Positions 16,584 through 25,686 of a stretch of 64,000 bases of DNA are shown here, one piece after another. This DNA comes from JAJCYL01 sp040222875. GTDB lineage: Bacteria; Bacteroidota; Bacteroidia; Cytophagales; Cyclobacteriaceae. A model generated the notes under the pieces. The model saw only the letters and a list, made by a program, of their open reading frames with translations. It was not told the origin of the DNA and did not search any database. Positions within the stretch are counted from its first letter, which is position 1. The number at the start of each line of letters is the position of its first letter. The stretch covers positions 620,001-684,000 of the forward strand of contig JAVKCG010000053.1 in the NCBI GenBank assembly GCA_040222875.1. Direction: 5' to 3'. The translations under genes and the position numbers were made by a program.

Positions 16584-16618
16584 AAAAAAGCCCCTCAATT
16601 CAATTGAGGGGCTTTTTT
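16584..16618. terminator. Bidirectional hairpin terminator
   Basis: AAAAAAGCCCCTCAATT at 16584-16600 pairs perfectly with AATTGAGGGGCTTTTTT at 16602-16618. This gives a stem flanked by A and T runs that functions in either direction. It lies just downstream of the minus-strand OPT transporter stop at 16634. Confidence 0.9.
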
Positions 16619-16633
16619 CTGTTCGGATTACAC

Positions 16634-18625
16634 TTAACTTTCCTTATTGAAAACGTTCACAGACAATCGATATATCCAATAGCAGATTGCCAAAATGACG
16701 ATTAGTCCTGGAAGGCTTCCAAACGGCTCTTCAACCAATGCTAGTACGTCCGAACTGCCATAAATTGCCACGGGTATTGCGAGACCAATACCAATTAATG
16801 CCTCACCGGTTATCAAGCCAGAGGCAATCAACAAACCAGCTCTGCTACTTTTTTGCACTGCATCATTAGGGTTCGATTTAGAAGATGCTCTGCTGTTTTG
16901 ATACTTGATAATTAACCATGAAATGACCCCACCCAACATAATGGCGCTGTCAAGCTCAAATGGTAGGTAAAGCCCAACGGCCACTGCCAAAATTGGAATC
17001 CTAAAATCTGATCCTCGGCTTTCCTGATATTTGTCGGCGGCAATTATAATTATTCCCAGTATCATTCCAGCTGATACCATATCCCAGGGAAGTCCTCCAC
17101 CAAATACGCCATCTGCCACACTTTGCATCAAAGTGGCTTGCGGAGCCGCCAATGAATCGGGTCTTTCAGGAGTTGCCGGACCAAAGCCGTATGCTGTGTT
17201 TAGCAGTTCTAAAACTAACGGAAGGACAAAAGCCGCGGAAAATACCCCGATCATCTGCATAACCTGTTGTTTGCGTGGGGTTGCTCCTAATATATGGCCA
17301 GCCTTCAAATCCTGCATATTGTCGCCAGCAATTGCAGCCGCACATGCCACAACCGAACCTATCAAAATTGCAGCAGCGGGGCCTTTTTCAGCACCTGTTC
17401 CTAACAATGCCAGTAGCACCAAAGAGGAGGTAAGTATCGTTGCTATGGTCACGCCTGAAATGGGGTTGTTTGAGCTGCCAACAAGTCCTGCCATGTAACC
17501 AGCTACAGAAGCGAATAAAAATCCAGCAACTACCATAAACAAGGCCATTAATCCGGAGATTGCAACCATCTCAATTTCCCGCAGGTAAATGATGAAAATA
17601 GGGACGATCATTACCCCTACACCGATAATAACCCACTTCATCGGAGTGTCCCGTTCTGTTCTTAAAACTGTAGAGTTATCAATTTTTTCTTTGAATGCTT
17701 TGATGCCTTCAGTGACTGCAGTGCTGATTGCACCCCTTAGGTTGATGAGCGCCCACAATCCACCAACAACCATTGAGCCGACACCCAGAAACCTGATTTT
17801 AGTTGTCCATATTGCACCACCGAGTTGAATAGCAGTGACATCTTCTGCGGGGCCACTGAGATGGCCTGAGGCCAAGTACTGGGCGATAAGATTATCCATC
17901 CCCTCAAGGCCAATAATAACCGGAATACCAATCCACCAGCTAATTACACCGCCAGCAAATACAAGAACGGAGATTTTTATACCAACAATGTAGCCTACTG
18001 AAATCAATGCCGGACTTAAGTTCATGCCAAAATATGCCAGGCTCTTATTGCCGAGTAATGCGCCTTTTTCAAAAACACCTTCCCAAATCTTAAATCCAGA
18101 TTCAAAGAATTTTACTAGTGCACCAACTAAACTTCCTGCAACAAGATATTGAATTGCTTTGCCGCCTTGCTCTCCACTCTTTAGCACTTCAGACGTAGCA
18201 ACCCCCTCAGGGAACATTAATTTTTGTTTTACAATTAGTGCTGATCTTAGCGGAATCGTGAAGAAAACGCCTAATACACCACCACAAAGGGCAATTAACA
18301 TGGTTTCCATGTAATTGAAATTGTCCCAGTAGCCCATAAGTACAAGGGCCGGAAATGTAAAAATTACACCAGCCGCCAGTGATTCACCCGCTGATGCTGA
18401 TGTCTGTACGATATTATTTTCAAGAATATTTGACTCCTTAAACATTCTAAGAACCGCCATGGATATAACTGCTGCAGGTATTGAAGCAGAAACTGTGAGA
18501 CCTGCAAACAGGCCGAGGTAAGCATTTGCTCCGGCAAGTACCATGGAGAGCAGAGCTCCAAGAATTACTGCCTTTACGGTGATCTCTTTTAAGTTGGTTT
18601 GTGGGTCAATGTAAGGTTTTTCCAT
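16634..18625 (-). CDS. OPT family oligopeptide transporter
   Basis: This 663-residue polytopic inner-membrane protein of the OPT superfamily imports small peptides or metal-chelate conjugates by proton symport. The sequence has at least 14 hydrophobic segments. Family-type signatures are ITVKAVILGALLSMVLAGANAYLGL at the N-terminus and the long first-half segment PLRSALIVKQKLMFPEGVATSEVLK. Later come VGSSNNPISGVT, AGDNMQDLKAGHILGATPRKQQ and a C-terminal PWDMVSAGMILGI. Length is normal for prokaryotic members. It is monocistronic, with a strong hairpin after its 3' end and a 226-base divergent region upstream shared with the FtsX-type permease gene. Confidence 0.93.
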   Translation of the reverse strand: MEKPYIDPQTNLKEITVKAVILGALLSMVLAGANAYLGLFAGLTVSASIPAAVISMAVLRMFKESNILENNIVQTSASAGESLAAGVIFTFPALVLMGYWDNFNYMETMLIALCGGVLGVFFTIPLRSALIVKQKLMFPEGVATSEVLKSGEQGGKAIQYLVAGSLVGALVKFFESGFKIWEGVFEKGALLGNKSLAYFGMNLSPALISVGYIVGIKISVLVFAGGVISWWIGIPVIIGLEGMDNLIAQYLASGHLSGPAEDVTAIQLGGAIWTTKIRFLGVGSMVVGGLWALINLRGAISTAVTEGIKAFKEKIDNSTVLRTERDTPMKWVIIGVGVMIVPIFIIYLREIEMVAISGLMALFMVVAGFLFASVAGYMAGLVGSSNNPISGVTIATILTSSLVLLALLGTGAEKGPAAAILIGSVVACAAAIAGDNMQDLKAGHILGATPRKQQVMQMIGVFSAAFVLPLVLELLNTAYGFGPATPERPDSLAAPQATLMQSVADGVFGGGLPWDMVSAGMILGIIIIAADKYQESRGSDFRIPILAVAVGLYLPFELDSAIMLGGVISWLIIKYQNSRASSKSNPNDAVQKSSRAGLLIASGLITGEALIGIGLAIPVAIYGSSDVLALVEEPFGSLPGLIVILAICYWIYRLSVNVFNKES

Positions 18626-18851
18626 TTTGAATGATTAGGTCAATGATTTTGATAGTCCGGTTAGTCAAAAACAGATCGCCCAAAATAGCAATAAATGAAG
18701 TAGTGAGAAACGCGGAACCTTAAGTATCTCCGAATTCAGTAAAGTAAAAATTGAGCTTCAGTACTAATTATCAACATTTGGTTACATGTTAGTTGCTTTT
18801 TACTACTCCCGTCACCAATTTCAATAGGACAACTCAAAATAAATTGAACTG

Positions 18852-21290
18852 ATGTTTAGGAACTATTTCAAAATTGCGGTGCGAAATCTTATGAAGCATA
18901 AGTTGCACACTATTATCAATACTTTAGGGCTGGCCGTTGGGATTGCAAGTTGCCTGATAATCTCATCGTTCATTAACGATGAGTTCACCTTCGACACTTT
19001 CCATTCAAATTCTGAGAAAATTTATAGGGTTTACCTGGAGGAACGGTATGAGGGCGGAGAGGAATTTTCAAACAGTGTTACACCGCTGATATTGGCGGAG
19101 ACCCTTAAATCATCGTTTCCTGAAGTGGATGCCACAACTCAATATCATCAAACTGCGACATTGGTGAAAAAAGATGGGGAGACACTAGAAGAGTCATTAG
19201 ATATTGTAAGCCCAGGATTTTTTGACCTGTTTGATTTTGAGGTGTTAGCAGGCAGTACGCAAGGTATATTTCAAAATCAAAGTGATCTGGTTTTAACTGA
19301 GGCCTACGCTGAAAAGTATTATCAAGATTATGACCCCATAGGTAAGACGCTAGAAATGCGCATTGGGGACACCTATTATCCGATGACGGTGAAGGCAGTT
19401 GTTGCGAACCCTCCATCAAATTCAAGTATTCAGTTTGACCTACTGATTTCAGATCTTAACAACAAAAGGTTGTACAGGGCTGGAATGCTAAAAAGTTGGT
19501 ACAATGTATTTACTGAAACTTATCTACTTACTTCCGAAGATCCTCAGCGGTTAACTGCCAAATTACCAACAATGGTTAGGCAAGTTTTAGGAGAAGATTA
19601 TGAGGAGGGTTCATATGTTTTTCATTTGCAGTCTCTCACTGATATCCATTTAAATACAGAAATACCAGTTGGGAATGTACCTGTTAGTGACCCAAAATAT
19701 GCGTACATACTTGGGTTTATTGCCTTTTTTATCATACTCCTAGCCAGCATAAATTTCATCACATTGAGTATTGGTAAATCTATTTACAGGGCAAAAGAGG
19801 TGGGTATTAGGAAGGTAGCCGGAGCTATCAAATCTCAATTAGCTACACAATTTTTAACAGAGTCATTGCTGATTGCATTTGTATCAGGGATTGCAGGACT
19901 TATATTGACATCCATTGCTTTACCAGTATTTAATGAACTGGCCCAACGACAACTGCAATTCGAATTCTCAACATTTCTTGGCCTATCATTCACCATCTTG
20001 ATTTTTGTTGTTGGTATTGGCGCTGGCATTTATCCAGCGGTTGTACTTTCTAGCTTCAAGCCAATTCTGATTTTAAAAGGAAAATTAGGGGTAGGGGCTG
20101 GCCGCCAAAATTTTAGAAAAGGGATGGTCGTGGCCCAATTCGTTATTTCAATTTTTTTATTGACCACCACACTTTTAATGACGTATCAAATTGATTATCT
20201 GCAAAATAAAAACCTTGGTTTTAATTCTGAATCAGTACTTACAGTTGACATTGATGCCCCGTTTAAAGGTTCTTTTTTTACCACTCTGGAAGATGCCTGG
20301 AAAAATGCTGAGCTATTCCAACAATCAATCAGCAGTGACCCGAATGTGCTTTCAACAGCGATTGCCGCTCAAAAATTTGGAAATGGCGCTTGGATAAGCC
20401 TCGGTTTTAAAGACAAATTAGACAACTATCATTCCTTCAACTACAACATTATTGATAGTGAGTATGCAGGCACCATGCAAATGAAATTTGTTCAGGGGAG
20501 GGATTTTGATCCCAAAATTTCCTCAGATCAAAACTCAGCACTTATAGTGAACGAAGCCATGATGAAATACTTTAATTGGGACAACCCGCTATCAGAGAGG
20601 CTGCCAGGAGATTTTGATGAACACATGATAATTGGGGTAGTAAAAGATTTCAATTATGAGTCGTTGCATGGAAAGGTAGAACCATTAGCGATGTCCATTA
20701 ACCCCAAGTTTGTGTTGAGGGGTGTTAGTGATGTGTCATTTTTTAGTACACCGGCGCCTGTTCTGCATATTAAGGTGGCCAATTCCAATATTTCTCAGGC
20801 AATTAGCTCAATGGAGAAGTCATGGGAAGAGTTGTTTGCAACAAGGCCATTTGCTTTTGATTTTGTTGACGAACGGTTAAAAACTCAATACACTCAAGAG
20901 CAAAATTTGAAACAAATTGTAACCTATGCTTCAGGGTTGTCAATTTTAATTGCAACAATGGGATTGTTTGGGTTGGTGACTTTGGCTACGAACGGCCGTG
21001 TAAAGGAGATTGGTATTAGAAAAGTACTGGGTGCATCTGAAAAAACGATCCTTTACCTTCTTGGTAAAGAATACGTGGTCATGATTGTTGTGGCTTTGTT
21101 GCTGAGCATCCCGCTAAGCATTTATTTTATAAATGACTGGTTAAACTCATTCGAGTATAGAACTGCGCTACCGTTGGAGATATTTCTTTTGGCTGGAGGT
21201 ATTATCGCAGGTATCTCGTTTTTAACCATTAGCTACAATGTAATTAAAGCTTCAAAAGCTGCTCCTGCCGAGACCCTAAGAAGTGAGTAG
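18852..21290 (+). CDS. FtsX/MacB-type ABC transporter permease
   Basis: This 812-residue inner-membrane protein opens with FRNYFKIAVRNLMKHKLHTIIN and a first TM helix (GLAVGIASCLIISSFI), followed by a large periplasmic MacB_PCD-like domain. Three TM helices with the FtsX core (RAKEVGIRKVAGA, then TQFLTESLL) come next. A second TM helix and periplasmic domain follow, then a second FtsX core (GRVKEIGIRKVLGAS) and the terminal SKAAPAETLRSE. This duplicated architecture is standard for Bacteroidota permeases of the MacB/LolCE-like group, which work with a separate ATPase. None is encoded next to it. Substrate is unknown; export of peptides, lipids or lipoproteins is typical. Confidence 0.88.
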   Translation: MFRNYFKIAVRNLMKHKLHTIINTLGLAVGIASCLIISSFINDEFTFDTFHSNSEKIYRVYLEERYEGGEEFSNSVTPLILAETLKSSFPEVDATTQYHQTATLVKKDGETLEESLDIVSPGFFDLFDFEVLAGSTQGIFQNQSDLVLTEAYAEKYYQDYDPIGKTLEMRIGDTYYPMTVKAVVANPPSNSSIQFDLLISDLNNKRLYRAGMLKSWYNVFTETYLLTSEDPQRLTAKLPTMVRQVLGEDYEEGSYVFHLQSLTDIHLNTEIPVGNVPVSDPKYAYILGFIAFFIILLASINFITLSIGKSIYRAKEVGIRKVAGAIKSQLATQFLTESLLIAFVSGIAGLILTSIALPVFNELAQRQLQFEFSTFLGLSFTILIFVVGIGAGIYPAVVLSSFKPILILKGKLGVGAGRQNFRKGMVVAQFVISIFLLTTTLLMTYQIDYLQNKNLGFNSESVLTVDIDAPFKGSFFTTLEDAWKNAELFQQSISSDPNVLSTAIAAQKFGNGAWISLGFKDKLDNYHSFNYNIIDSEYAGTMQMKFVQGRDFDPKISSDQNSALIVNEAMMKYFNWDNPLSERLPGDFDEHMIIGVVKDFNYESLHGKVEPLAMSINPKFVLRGVSDVSFFSTPAPVLHIKVANSNISQAISSMEKSWEELFATRPFAFDFVDERLKTQYTQEQNLKQIVTYASGLSILIATMGLFGLVTLATNGRVKEIGIRKVLGASEKTILYLLGKEYVVMIVVALLLSIPLSIYFINDWLNSFEYRTALPLEIFLLAGGIIAGISFLTISYNVIKASKAAPAETLRSE

Positions 21291-21311
21291 TGTACAGTGA
21301 AATGTCCATCA

Positions 21312-21351
21312 ACTAAAACGGTCCAACTTCAAGAAGCCGGACCGTTTTAGT
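21312..21351. terminator. Perfect 13-base-pair bidirectional terminator between convergent genes
   Basis: ACTAAAACGGTCC at 21312-21324 pairs perfectly with GGACCGTTTTAGT at 21339-21351. The 14-base loop contains a second small CTTC/GAAG hairpin. It sits between the convergent permease and aldolase genes and can end both transcripts. Confidence 0.88.
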
Positions 21352-21367
21352 GATTAAACTTTTGTTA

Positions 21368-22432
21368 TTAGATGTTTCTATTGAGGCAATTCAAATCTTC
21401 GAAGGCCAATTTCAAACGCTCAACAAACGATTTTTCCCCTTCTCTCAACCATACCCTTGGATCGTAGTATTTTTTGTTGGGCACATCATCACCATCAGGA
21501 TTGCCGATTTGAGATTGTAGGTAGCCCTCGTTTTTGTTGTAGTAATTGCGAACGCCATCCCAGAATGCCCATTGCATATCTGTGTCAATATTCATTTTAA
21601 CCGCACCGTAGGTAATTGCTTCCCTTATTTCTTCTCTTGAAGAACCTGATCCACCGTGAAAGACAAAGTTGACGGGGTTGGAGCTGGTGCCATATTTATC
21701 CTGAATATGATCTTGTGAATTTTTCAGGATGATCGGTGTAAGCTTCACATTACCCGGCTTGTACACACCGTGAACATTACCAAATGCGGCAGCAATCGTG
21801 AACCGGTCACTGATTTTATTAAGGGTTTCATAAACCTGGGCTACTTCTTCCGGTTGGGTATAAAGTTTCGAGTTATCAATATCGGTATTGTCTACTCCAT
21901 CTTCTTCACCGCCGGTTACACCAAGCTCCATTTCCAACGTTATGCCGATTTTTGACATCCGTTCCATGTATTCTTTGCATGTGTCAATATTCTCATCCAG
22001 TGGTTCCTCTGAGAGATCAAGCATATGAGAGCTATAAAGCGCATGACCAATTTGTTCGAAATGCTTCTCATTGGCTTCCATCATTCCGTCCATCCATGGC
22101 AATAGCTTTCTGGCACAATGGTCAGTATGAAGAATGACCGTAACTCCATACTTTTCAGCTAAAAGATGTATATGATGTGCCCCGGAAACTGCCCCAATTA
22201 CCGCAGCTTGTTGGGCATCATTTGATAGTGATTTACCTGCATTAAATACGGCACCACCATTTGAAAATTGAATAATTACTGGTGAATTAACGGCCTTAGC
22301 TGTCTCCATGACGGCATTCATAGAATCGCTGCCAATTACATTGACGGCAGGTAACGCATAGTCATTTTGATTGGCGTCATTAAGCACTTCAGTTACTTCA
22401 TCACCGTGGAGAACTCCAGCTCTAAATTTCAT
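21368..22432 (-). CDS. fbaA: Class II fructose-bisphosphate aldolase
   Basis: This 354-residue zinc-dependent aldolase cleaves or condenses fructose-1,6-bisphosphate with dihydroxyacetone phosphate and glyceraldehyde-3-phosphate in glycolysis and gluconeogenesis. Seen are the catalytic Asp and zinc His in ILHTDHCARKLLPW, the signature ELGVTGGEEDGVDN, zinc and substrate residues in FHGGSGSSREEIREA, and AVKMNIDTDMQWAFW at the C-terminal side. The length matches the E. coli FbaA subgroup. It is a single gene with a TATATTTG promoter element upstream and a shared hairpin downstream. Confidence 0.96.
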   Translation of the reverse strand: MKFRAGVLHGDEVTEVLNDANQNDYALPAVNVIGSDSMNAVMETAKAVNSPVIIQFSNGGAVFNAGKSLSNDAQQAAVIGAVSGAHHIHLLAEKYGVTVILHTDHCARKLLPWMDGMMEANEKHFEQIGHALYSSHMLDLSEEPLDENIDTCKEYMERMSKIGITLEMELGVTGGEEDGVDNTDIDNSKLYTQPEEVAQVYETLNKISDRFTIAAAFGNVHGVYKPGNVKLTPIILKNSQDHIQDKYGTSSNPVNFVFHGGSGSSREEIREAITYGAVKMNIDTDMQWAFWDGVRNYYNKNEGYLQSQIGNPDGDDVPNKKYYDPRVWLREGEKSFVERLKLAFEDLNCLNRNI

Positions 22433-22469
22433 ATTTGGATGTTTTTAGGTCGATTAAAAATTGAGGGTG

Positions 22470-22477
22470 CAAATATA
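22470..22477 (-). promoter_or_regulatory. Probable -7 promoter element of the aldolase gene
   Basis: TATATTTG on the minus strand, followed by CACCC, matches TAnnTTTG and lies 37 bases upstream of the aldolase ATG. No clear -33 TTG was found. Confidence 0.42.
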
Positions 22478-22595
22478 AAAGATGCTGAATGAAAACTACT
22501 GACCAAGATGTTTCAAACGATTGCACTGAAAGAATTGCAAAAAAAAGGGTGCTTCGCAGAAATAAACGCAAAGCAGGCGAATCATTACAGGTAGC

Positions 22596-23045
22596 CTATC
22601 CTAAAATCTGGGCACTATGGTCTTTAGTTTTCACTTTTTCGATAACCTCTGAAATGACACCGTTTTCATCAATCAAGAAGGTGGTCCTGGCTGTTCCCAT
22701 ATATTTTCGGCCATACATAGATTTTTCAACCCAAGTTCCAAATTGGTCATGGATTGATTTATCAACATCCGCAATTAATGGGAAGGGCAGGTCAAACTTC
22801 TCGATAAATTTCTGATGGGATTTTTCACTATCAGAACTAATACCCAGCACTACATATCCCTGTTTTTGTAATTCAGAATAGTTATCCCGAAGGTTACATG
22901 ACTCTGCGGTGCACCCCGGGGTGTTGTCTTTAGGGTAGAAATAAAGAATAACTTTCTTGCCCATATAATCAGCAAGACTGATGTCGCTGCCGTTTTGATC
23001 TTTTCCCTGAAACTGAGGTGCTTTGTCTCCTGCTTTAAGTGCCAT
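22596..23045 (-). CDS. bcp: Thioredoxin-dependent thiol peroxidase (Bcp/PrxQ)
   Basis: This 149-residue atypical 2-Cys peroxiredoxin reduces hydrogen peroxide and organic hydroperoxides using thioredoxin. The peroxidatic and resolving cysteines are five residues apart in DNTPGCTAESCNLRD, the PrxQ hallmark. The N-terminal MALKAGDKAPQFQGKDQNG and YFYPKDNTPG are typical. Length is normal. The upstream M23 peptidase gene ends 8 bases before it on the same strand, so bcp is probably the last gene of a three-gene unit with the FAH-family hydrolase and M23 peptidase. Confidence 0.95.
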   Translation of the reverse strand: MALKAGDKAPQFQGKDQNGSDISLADYMGKKVILYFYPKDNTPGCTAESCNLRDNYSELQKQGYVVLGISSDSEKSHQKFIEKFDLPFPLIADVDKSIHDQFGTWVEKSMYGRKYMGTARTTFLIDENGVISEVIEKVKTKDHSAQILG

Positions 23046-23053
23046 ATTATTTT

Positions 23054-24949
23054 TTATAGTGTTCTTTCAAAGGTGTTTTTGTTACCAACATTGTCAGTAA
23101 TCGTAACTACTAACTTGCCAGTGAATGGAATGTTTTCATTGAGTTTCTCTGACCAAATTAGGTTTCTTTTAGGATCATAGTTCATCAATACCCATTCGTC
23201 ATTGACAGTGGCCTCATAAGCTCCGATGCCGGACATCTTATCTTTAATTATTAACCTTATCTGATCCTTGTTTACCCTTATTGCCCTAATCTCTGGGGGT
23301 ATTGTATCAGTGGCGATTGTGTAATCAACCAGGTCCCTGGTTTTGAATGAAATCTGATCACCATCCCACCTTCCTCCATAGTACCCCAGGTTACCATTCG
23401 AAGAAATGAGATAAACCGAGGTACGCTCTTTATCTGGGTAAATAAATTGGGGTTTTAGGGTTAGCGAAGCATTGTACCGAAGTGGGGTTCTGAGATGCTC
23501 AAATTGAAAAATCTCTCTATTCTTAACCGTGTCAACCTTTTTAGAAGCCTGTAAAAACAATGTATCAAATAGCGCATCCCGCCTCACGGCCAGATCAAAA
23601 TCATTAGAGAAATAAGTGAAATCACTTTTTGATGGTATTGTAGCCTTAAAATTGAAATTCTGAACATTTCCACAAAAATCGACAGAATCGGGTAAGCCAT
23701 GTGAGAGGTTCCATAAGTAGTATCCATACTGATCAGCTATCAAGTATGGTTCTATCTCATATTGAAACCTATTGGCATACACTTCCAGGTGAGTCGAATT
23801 AACATAATCGATTTTACGCCTCATTTGGAGGACGTTATCAACCACTAGATAGTCTTTATTACCCCATTTAATTTCTTCTATGGAGGTGTTTCCGCCTTGA
23901 TTTACATCAATGTTCAACTCACCAATGTTGCCATTTATATCCCAAAGTTTCACATTGAATGTATAGGGGATGGAGTCCTTAACATTTACAACCCCCATAG
24001 TTGAATCCACCTTATAAAAATTCAGATAGTTGCCATCGTCCACATACATTTTATGATACCGCCTGCCTCGGTCTATCATTGTTTCATAACTTGTGTGAAC
24101 AAGAATGTTTCTGGATTCATTAAAGGTGAATGATTTAATATGATGTGTAAATACTAAATTGTTATCCTGATAAAATTCCAAACATGGAATGCCATAGCGG
24201 TTTCTTGTGTCGTTGAAGCGATCGAAAGCGTAAATTTCGAAACCTATTTTGCCTTGAATATTTAGTGGCTTCTTTAAAGTGTACTTTCCATTGACGAGAT
24301 CTACGTCAAAATCAAAACGGCCAAATTTGCCATTTACCCTAGAGTTGATGTCAAGAGTGGTCAAAGCAATTGCTGAAATTTGCGGAGGTTTTGTATCACG
24401 GATTTCATCAAAACCAAACCTGAGCGGGTCGAGTACATGATGATTTTTGTCCCGAATTTCGAAATGCAGGTGAGGAGCTGAAGATGAGCCAGTGTTACCG
24501 GATTGAGCAATTACATCCCCTTTGCTAATTGCGAAGCGTTTCCCAGGAAATAGGTCTACCGAAAAAGATTTTTTAGCGTACTGCTGATGCCTTACCCAAT
24601 CCTCAACATCTTTTGAAAAATTCCTCAAATGGGCATAAACTGAAAAGGTGTTATTCGGGTGTTTTATGTAAAGTGCTTTGCCGTAACCTCCAGGCCCCAC
24701 CTTTATGCGATTAATGAATCCATCTGCAGCTGAATAAACATTGTAACCCTGAACACCACCGGTTTTTATGTCGATGCCTGCATGAAAATGTGTTGAGCGC
24801 AGCTCACCCATGGATCCTGACAAGTAATTAATTTCACCCGGCCTGATTGGGAACATGTAGTAACCTTTTTGGTCATAGATGTCATCTGATGGTATAGCAA
24901 AACCCATCAAAATAAGTACAAACACAAATCCAACGGATTTATCTAACAT
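23054..24949 (-). CDS. M23 family peptidoglycan metallopeptidase, exported
   Basis: This protein of about 631 residues has a signal peptide when started at ATG 24949 (MLDKSVGFVFVLILMGFAIPS). The longer frame back to 25018 would place 23 non-signal residues ahead of it and is unlikely. The LytM/M23 domain occupies the first third: STHFHAGIDIKT (zinc His and Asp), IAQSGNTGSSSAPHLHFEIRD (HxH zinc and catalytic His). The remaining two thirds are beta-rich and have no recognised domain, possibly substrate or partner binding. M23 enzymes cut peptide cross-links of peptidoglycan, or act as non-enzymatic activators when zinc ligands are lost; here the ligands are intact. The start lies inside the end of the upstream FAH-family gene (11-base overlap). 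Confidence 0.88.
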   Translation of the reverse strand: MLDKSVGFVFVLILMGFAIPSDDIYDQKGYYMFPIRPGEINYLSGSMGELRSTHFHAGIDIKTGGVQGYNVYSAADGFINRIKVGPGGYGKALYIKHPNNTFSVYAHLRNFSKDVEDWVRHQQYAKKSFSVDLFPGKRFAISKGDVIAQSGNTGSSSAPHLHFEIRDKNHHVLDPLRFGFDEIRDTKPPQISAIALTTLDINSRVNGKFGRFDFDVDLVNGKYTLKKPLNIQGKIGFEIYAFDRFNDTRNRYGIPCLEFYQDNNLVFTHHIKSFTFNESRNILVHTSYETMIDRGRRYHKMYVDDGNYLNFYKVDSTMGVVNVKDSIPYTFNVKLWDINGNIGELNIDVNQGGNTSIEEIKWGNKDYLVVDNVLQMRRKIDYVNSTHLEVYANRFQYEIEPYLIADQYGYYLWNLSHGLPDSVDFCGNVQNFNFKATIPSKSDFTYFSNDFDLAVRRDALFDTLFLQASKKVDTVKNREIFQFEHLRTPLRYNASLTLKPQFIYPDKERTSVYLISSNGNLGYYGGRWDGDQISFKTRDLVDYTIATDTIPPEIRAIRVNKDQIRLIIKDKMSGIGAYEATVNDEWVLMNYDPKRNLIWSEKLNENIPFTGKLVVTITDNVGNKNTFERTL

Positions 24950-25550
24950 TGAAGTCAAGTAATTTTTCACCCTCGATGTAAGCTTTAATGTTATTTCCAA
25001 TTTGAACAGGCCCAACACCTTTCGGGGTTCCCGTAAAAATCAAATCACCTTTCTTCAACATTATGAACTTCGAAATGTAGGAAACTAAAAATGGCACTTT
25101 GTAAAGCATTAATGATGTGTTACCATCCTGCACCTTTTTACCATCAAGCTCTAAATGAAAATTTATAGAGTTCAAGTCGGGGAATTTCGTCAGTGGTTTA
25201 AATGTAGAAATCGGTGCGGACCCATTAAAGCCTTTAGCTAATGTCCAGGGCAGCCCTTTTTCTTTGGCTTTCGTTTGTAAATCTCTCGCGGTGAAATCAA
25301 TTCCGATCCCGATCTGATCAAAATATTTGTTAGCAAACTGCTCTTCGATGTTTTTACCATGTTTACAGATTTTAATGACAATTTCGACCTCATAGTGAAT
25401 GTCATTGGAGAAATCCGGATAAAAGAATGGTTGATTCCGTGTGATGAGAGCTGTTTCTGGCTTAATAAATATTACAGGATCAGATGGAACTTCATTGTTA
25501 AGCTCCTTAATATGATCTACATAATTTCTACCTACGCCTATTATTTTCAT
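24939..25550 (-). CDS. Fumarylacetoacetate hydrolase (FAH) family protein
   Basis: This 203-residue protein is a minimal FAH-fold enzyme, the group that includes acylpyruvases, oxaloacetate decarboxylases and isomerases acting on 2-oxo acids with a divalent metal. Visible signatures are MKIIGVGRNYVDHIKEL at the N-terminus, HYEVEIVIKICKHGK (metal-binding Glu), GIDFTARDLQTKAKEKGLPW and LIFTGTPKGVGPVQIG. Size and features best fit the FAHD1-type acylpyruvase/oxaloacetate decarboxylase group. It is the first gene of the minus-strand unit with the M23 peptidase and bcp; no functional link is apparent. Confidence 0.9.
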   Translation of the reverse strand: MKIIGVGRNYVDHIKELNNEVPSDPVIFIKPETALITRNQPFFYPDFSNDIHYEVEIVIKICKHGKNIEEQFANKYFDQIGIGIDFTARDLQTKAKEKGLPWTLAKGFNGSAPISTFKPLTKFPDLNSINFHLELDGKKVQDGNTSLMLYKVPFLVSYISKFIMLKKGDLIFTGTPKGVGPVQIGNNIKAYIEGEKLLDFNVR

Positions 25551-25659
25551 TGCTGATTAAGGTTTCACAAAGATAATAAGTTAGCACCCCATTTAATCAT
25601 CATTATCTACTACATATCATATAAGCTGTAACCACCGTTTCACATAAGTTAATATCGAA

Positions 25660-25667
25660 TAAATTTG
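25660..25667 (+). promoter_or_regulatory. Probable -7 element of the M48 peptidase gene
   Basis: TAAATTTG at 25660-25667 matches TAnnTTTG and lies 19 bases upstream of the ATG at 25687, giving a short leader. No convincing -33 box was found. Confidence 0.42.
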
Positions 25668-25686
25668 TATTTGAAAAATTGATCTT

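Noticed and set aside
17031..17498. Plus-strand frame of 155 codons inside the OPT transporter
   Set aside because: A shadow of a strongly coding minus-strand gene; no start signal or homology-like pattern.
18626..18851. Possible regulatory element in the divergent gap between the OPT transporter and the permease
   Set aside because: No perfect TAnnTTTG, palindrome or riboswitch-like fold was found; the best match has a mismatch.
22489..22815. Plus-strand open frame of 108 codons opposite bcp
   Set aside because: It lies mostly antisense to the clear Bcp peroxiredoxin gene and has no domain, signal or plausible start context.
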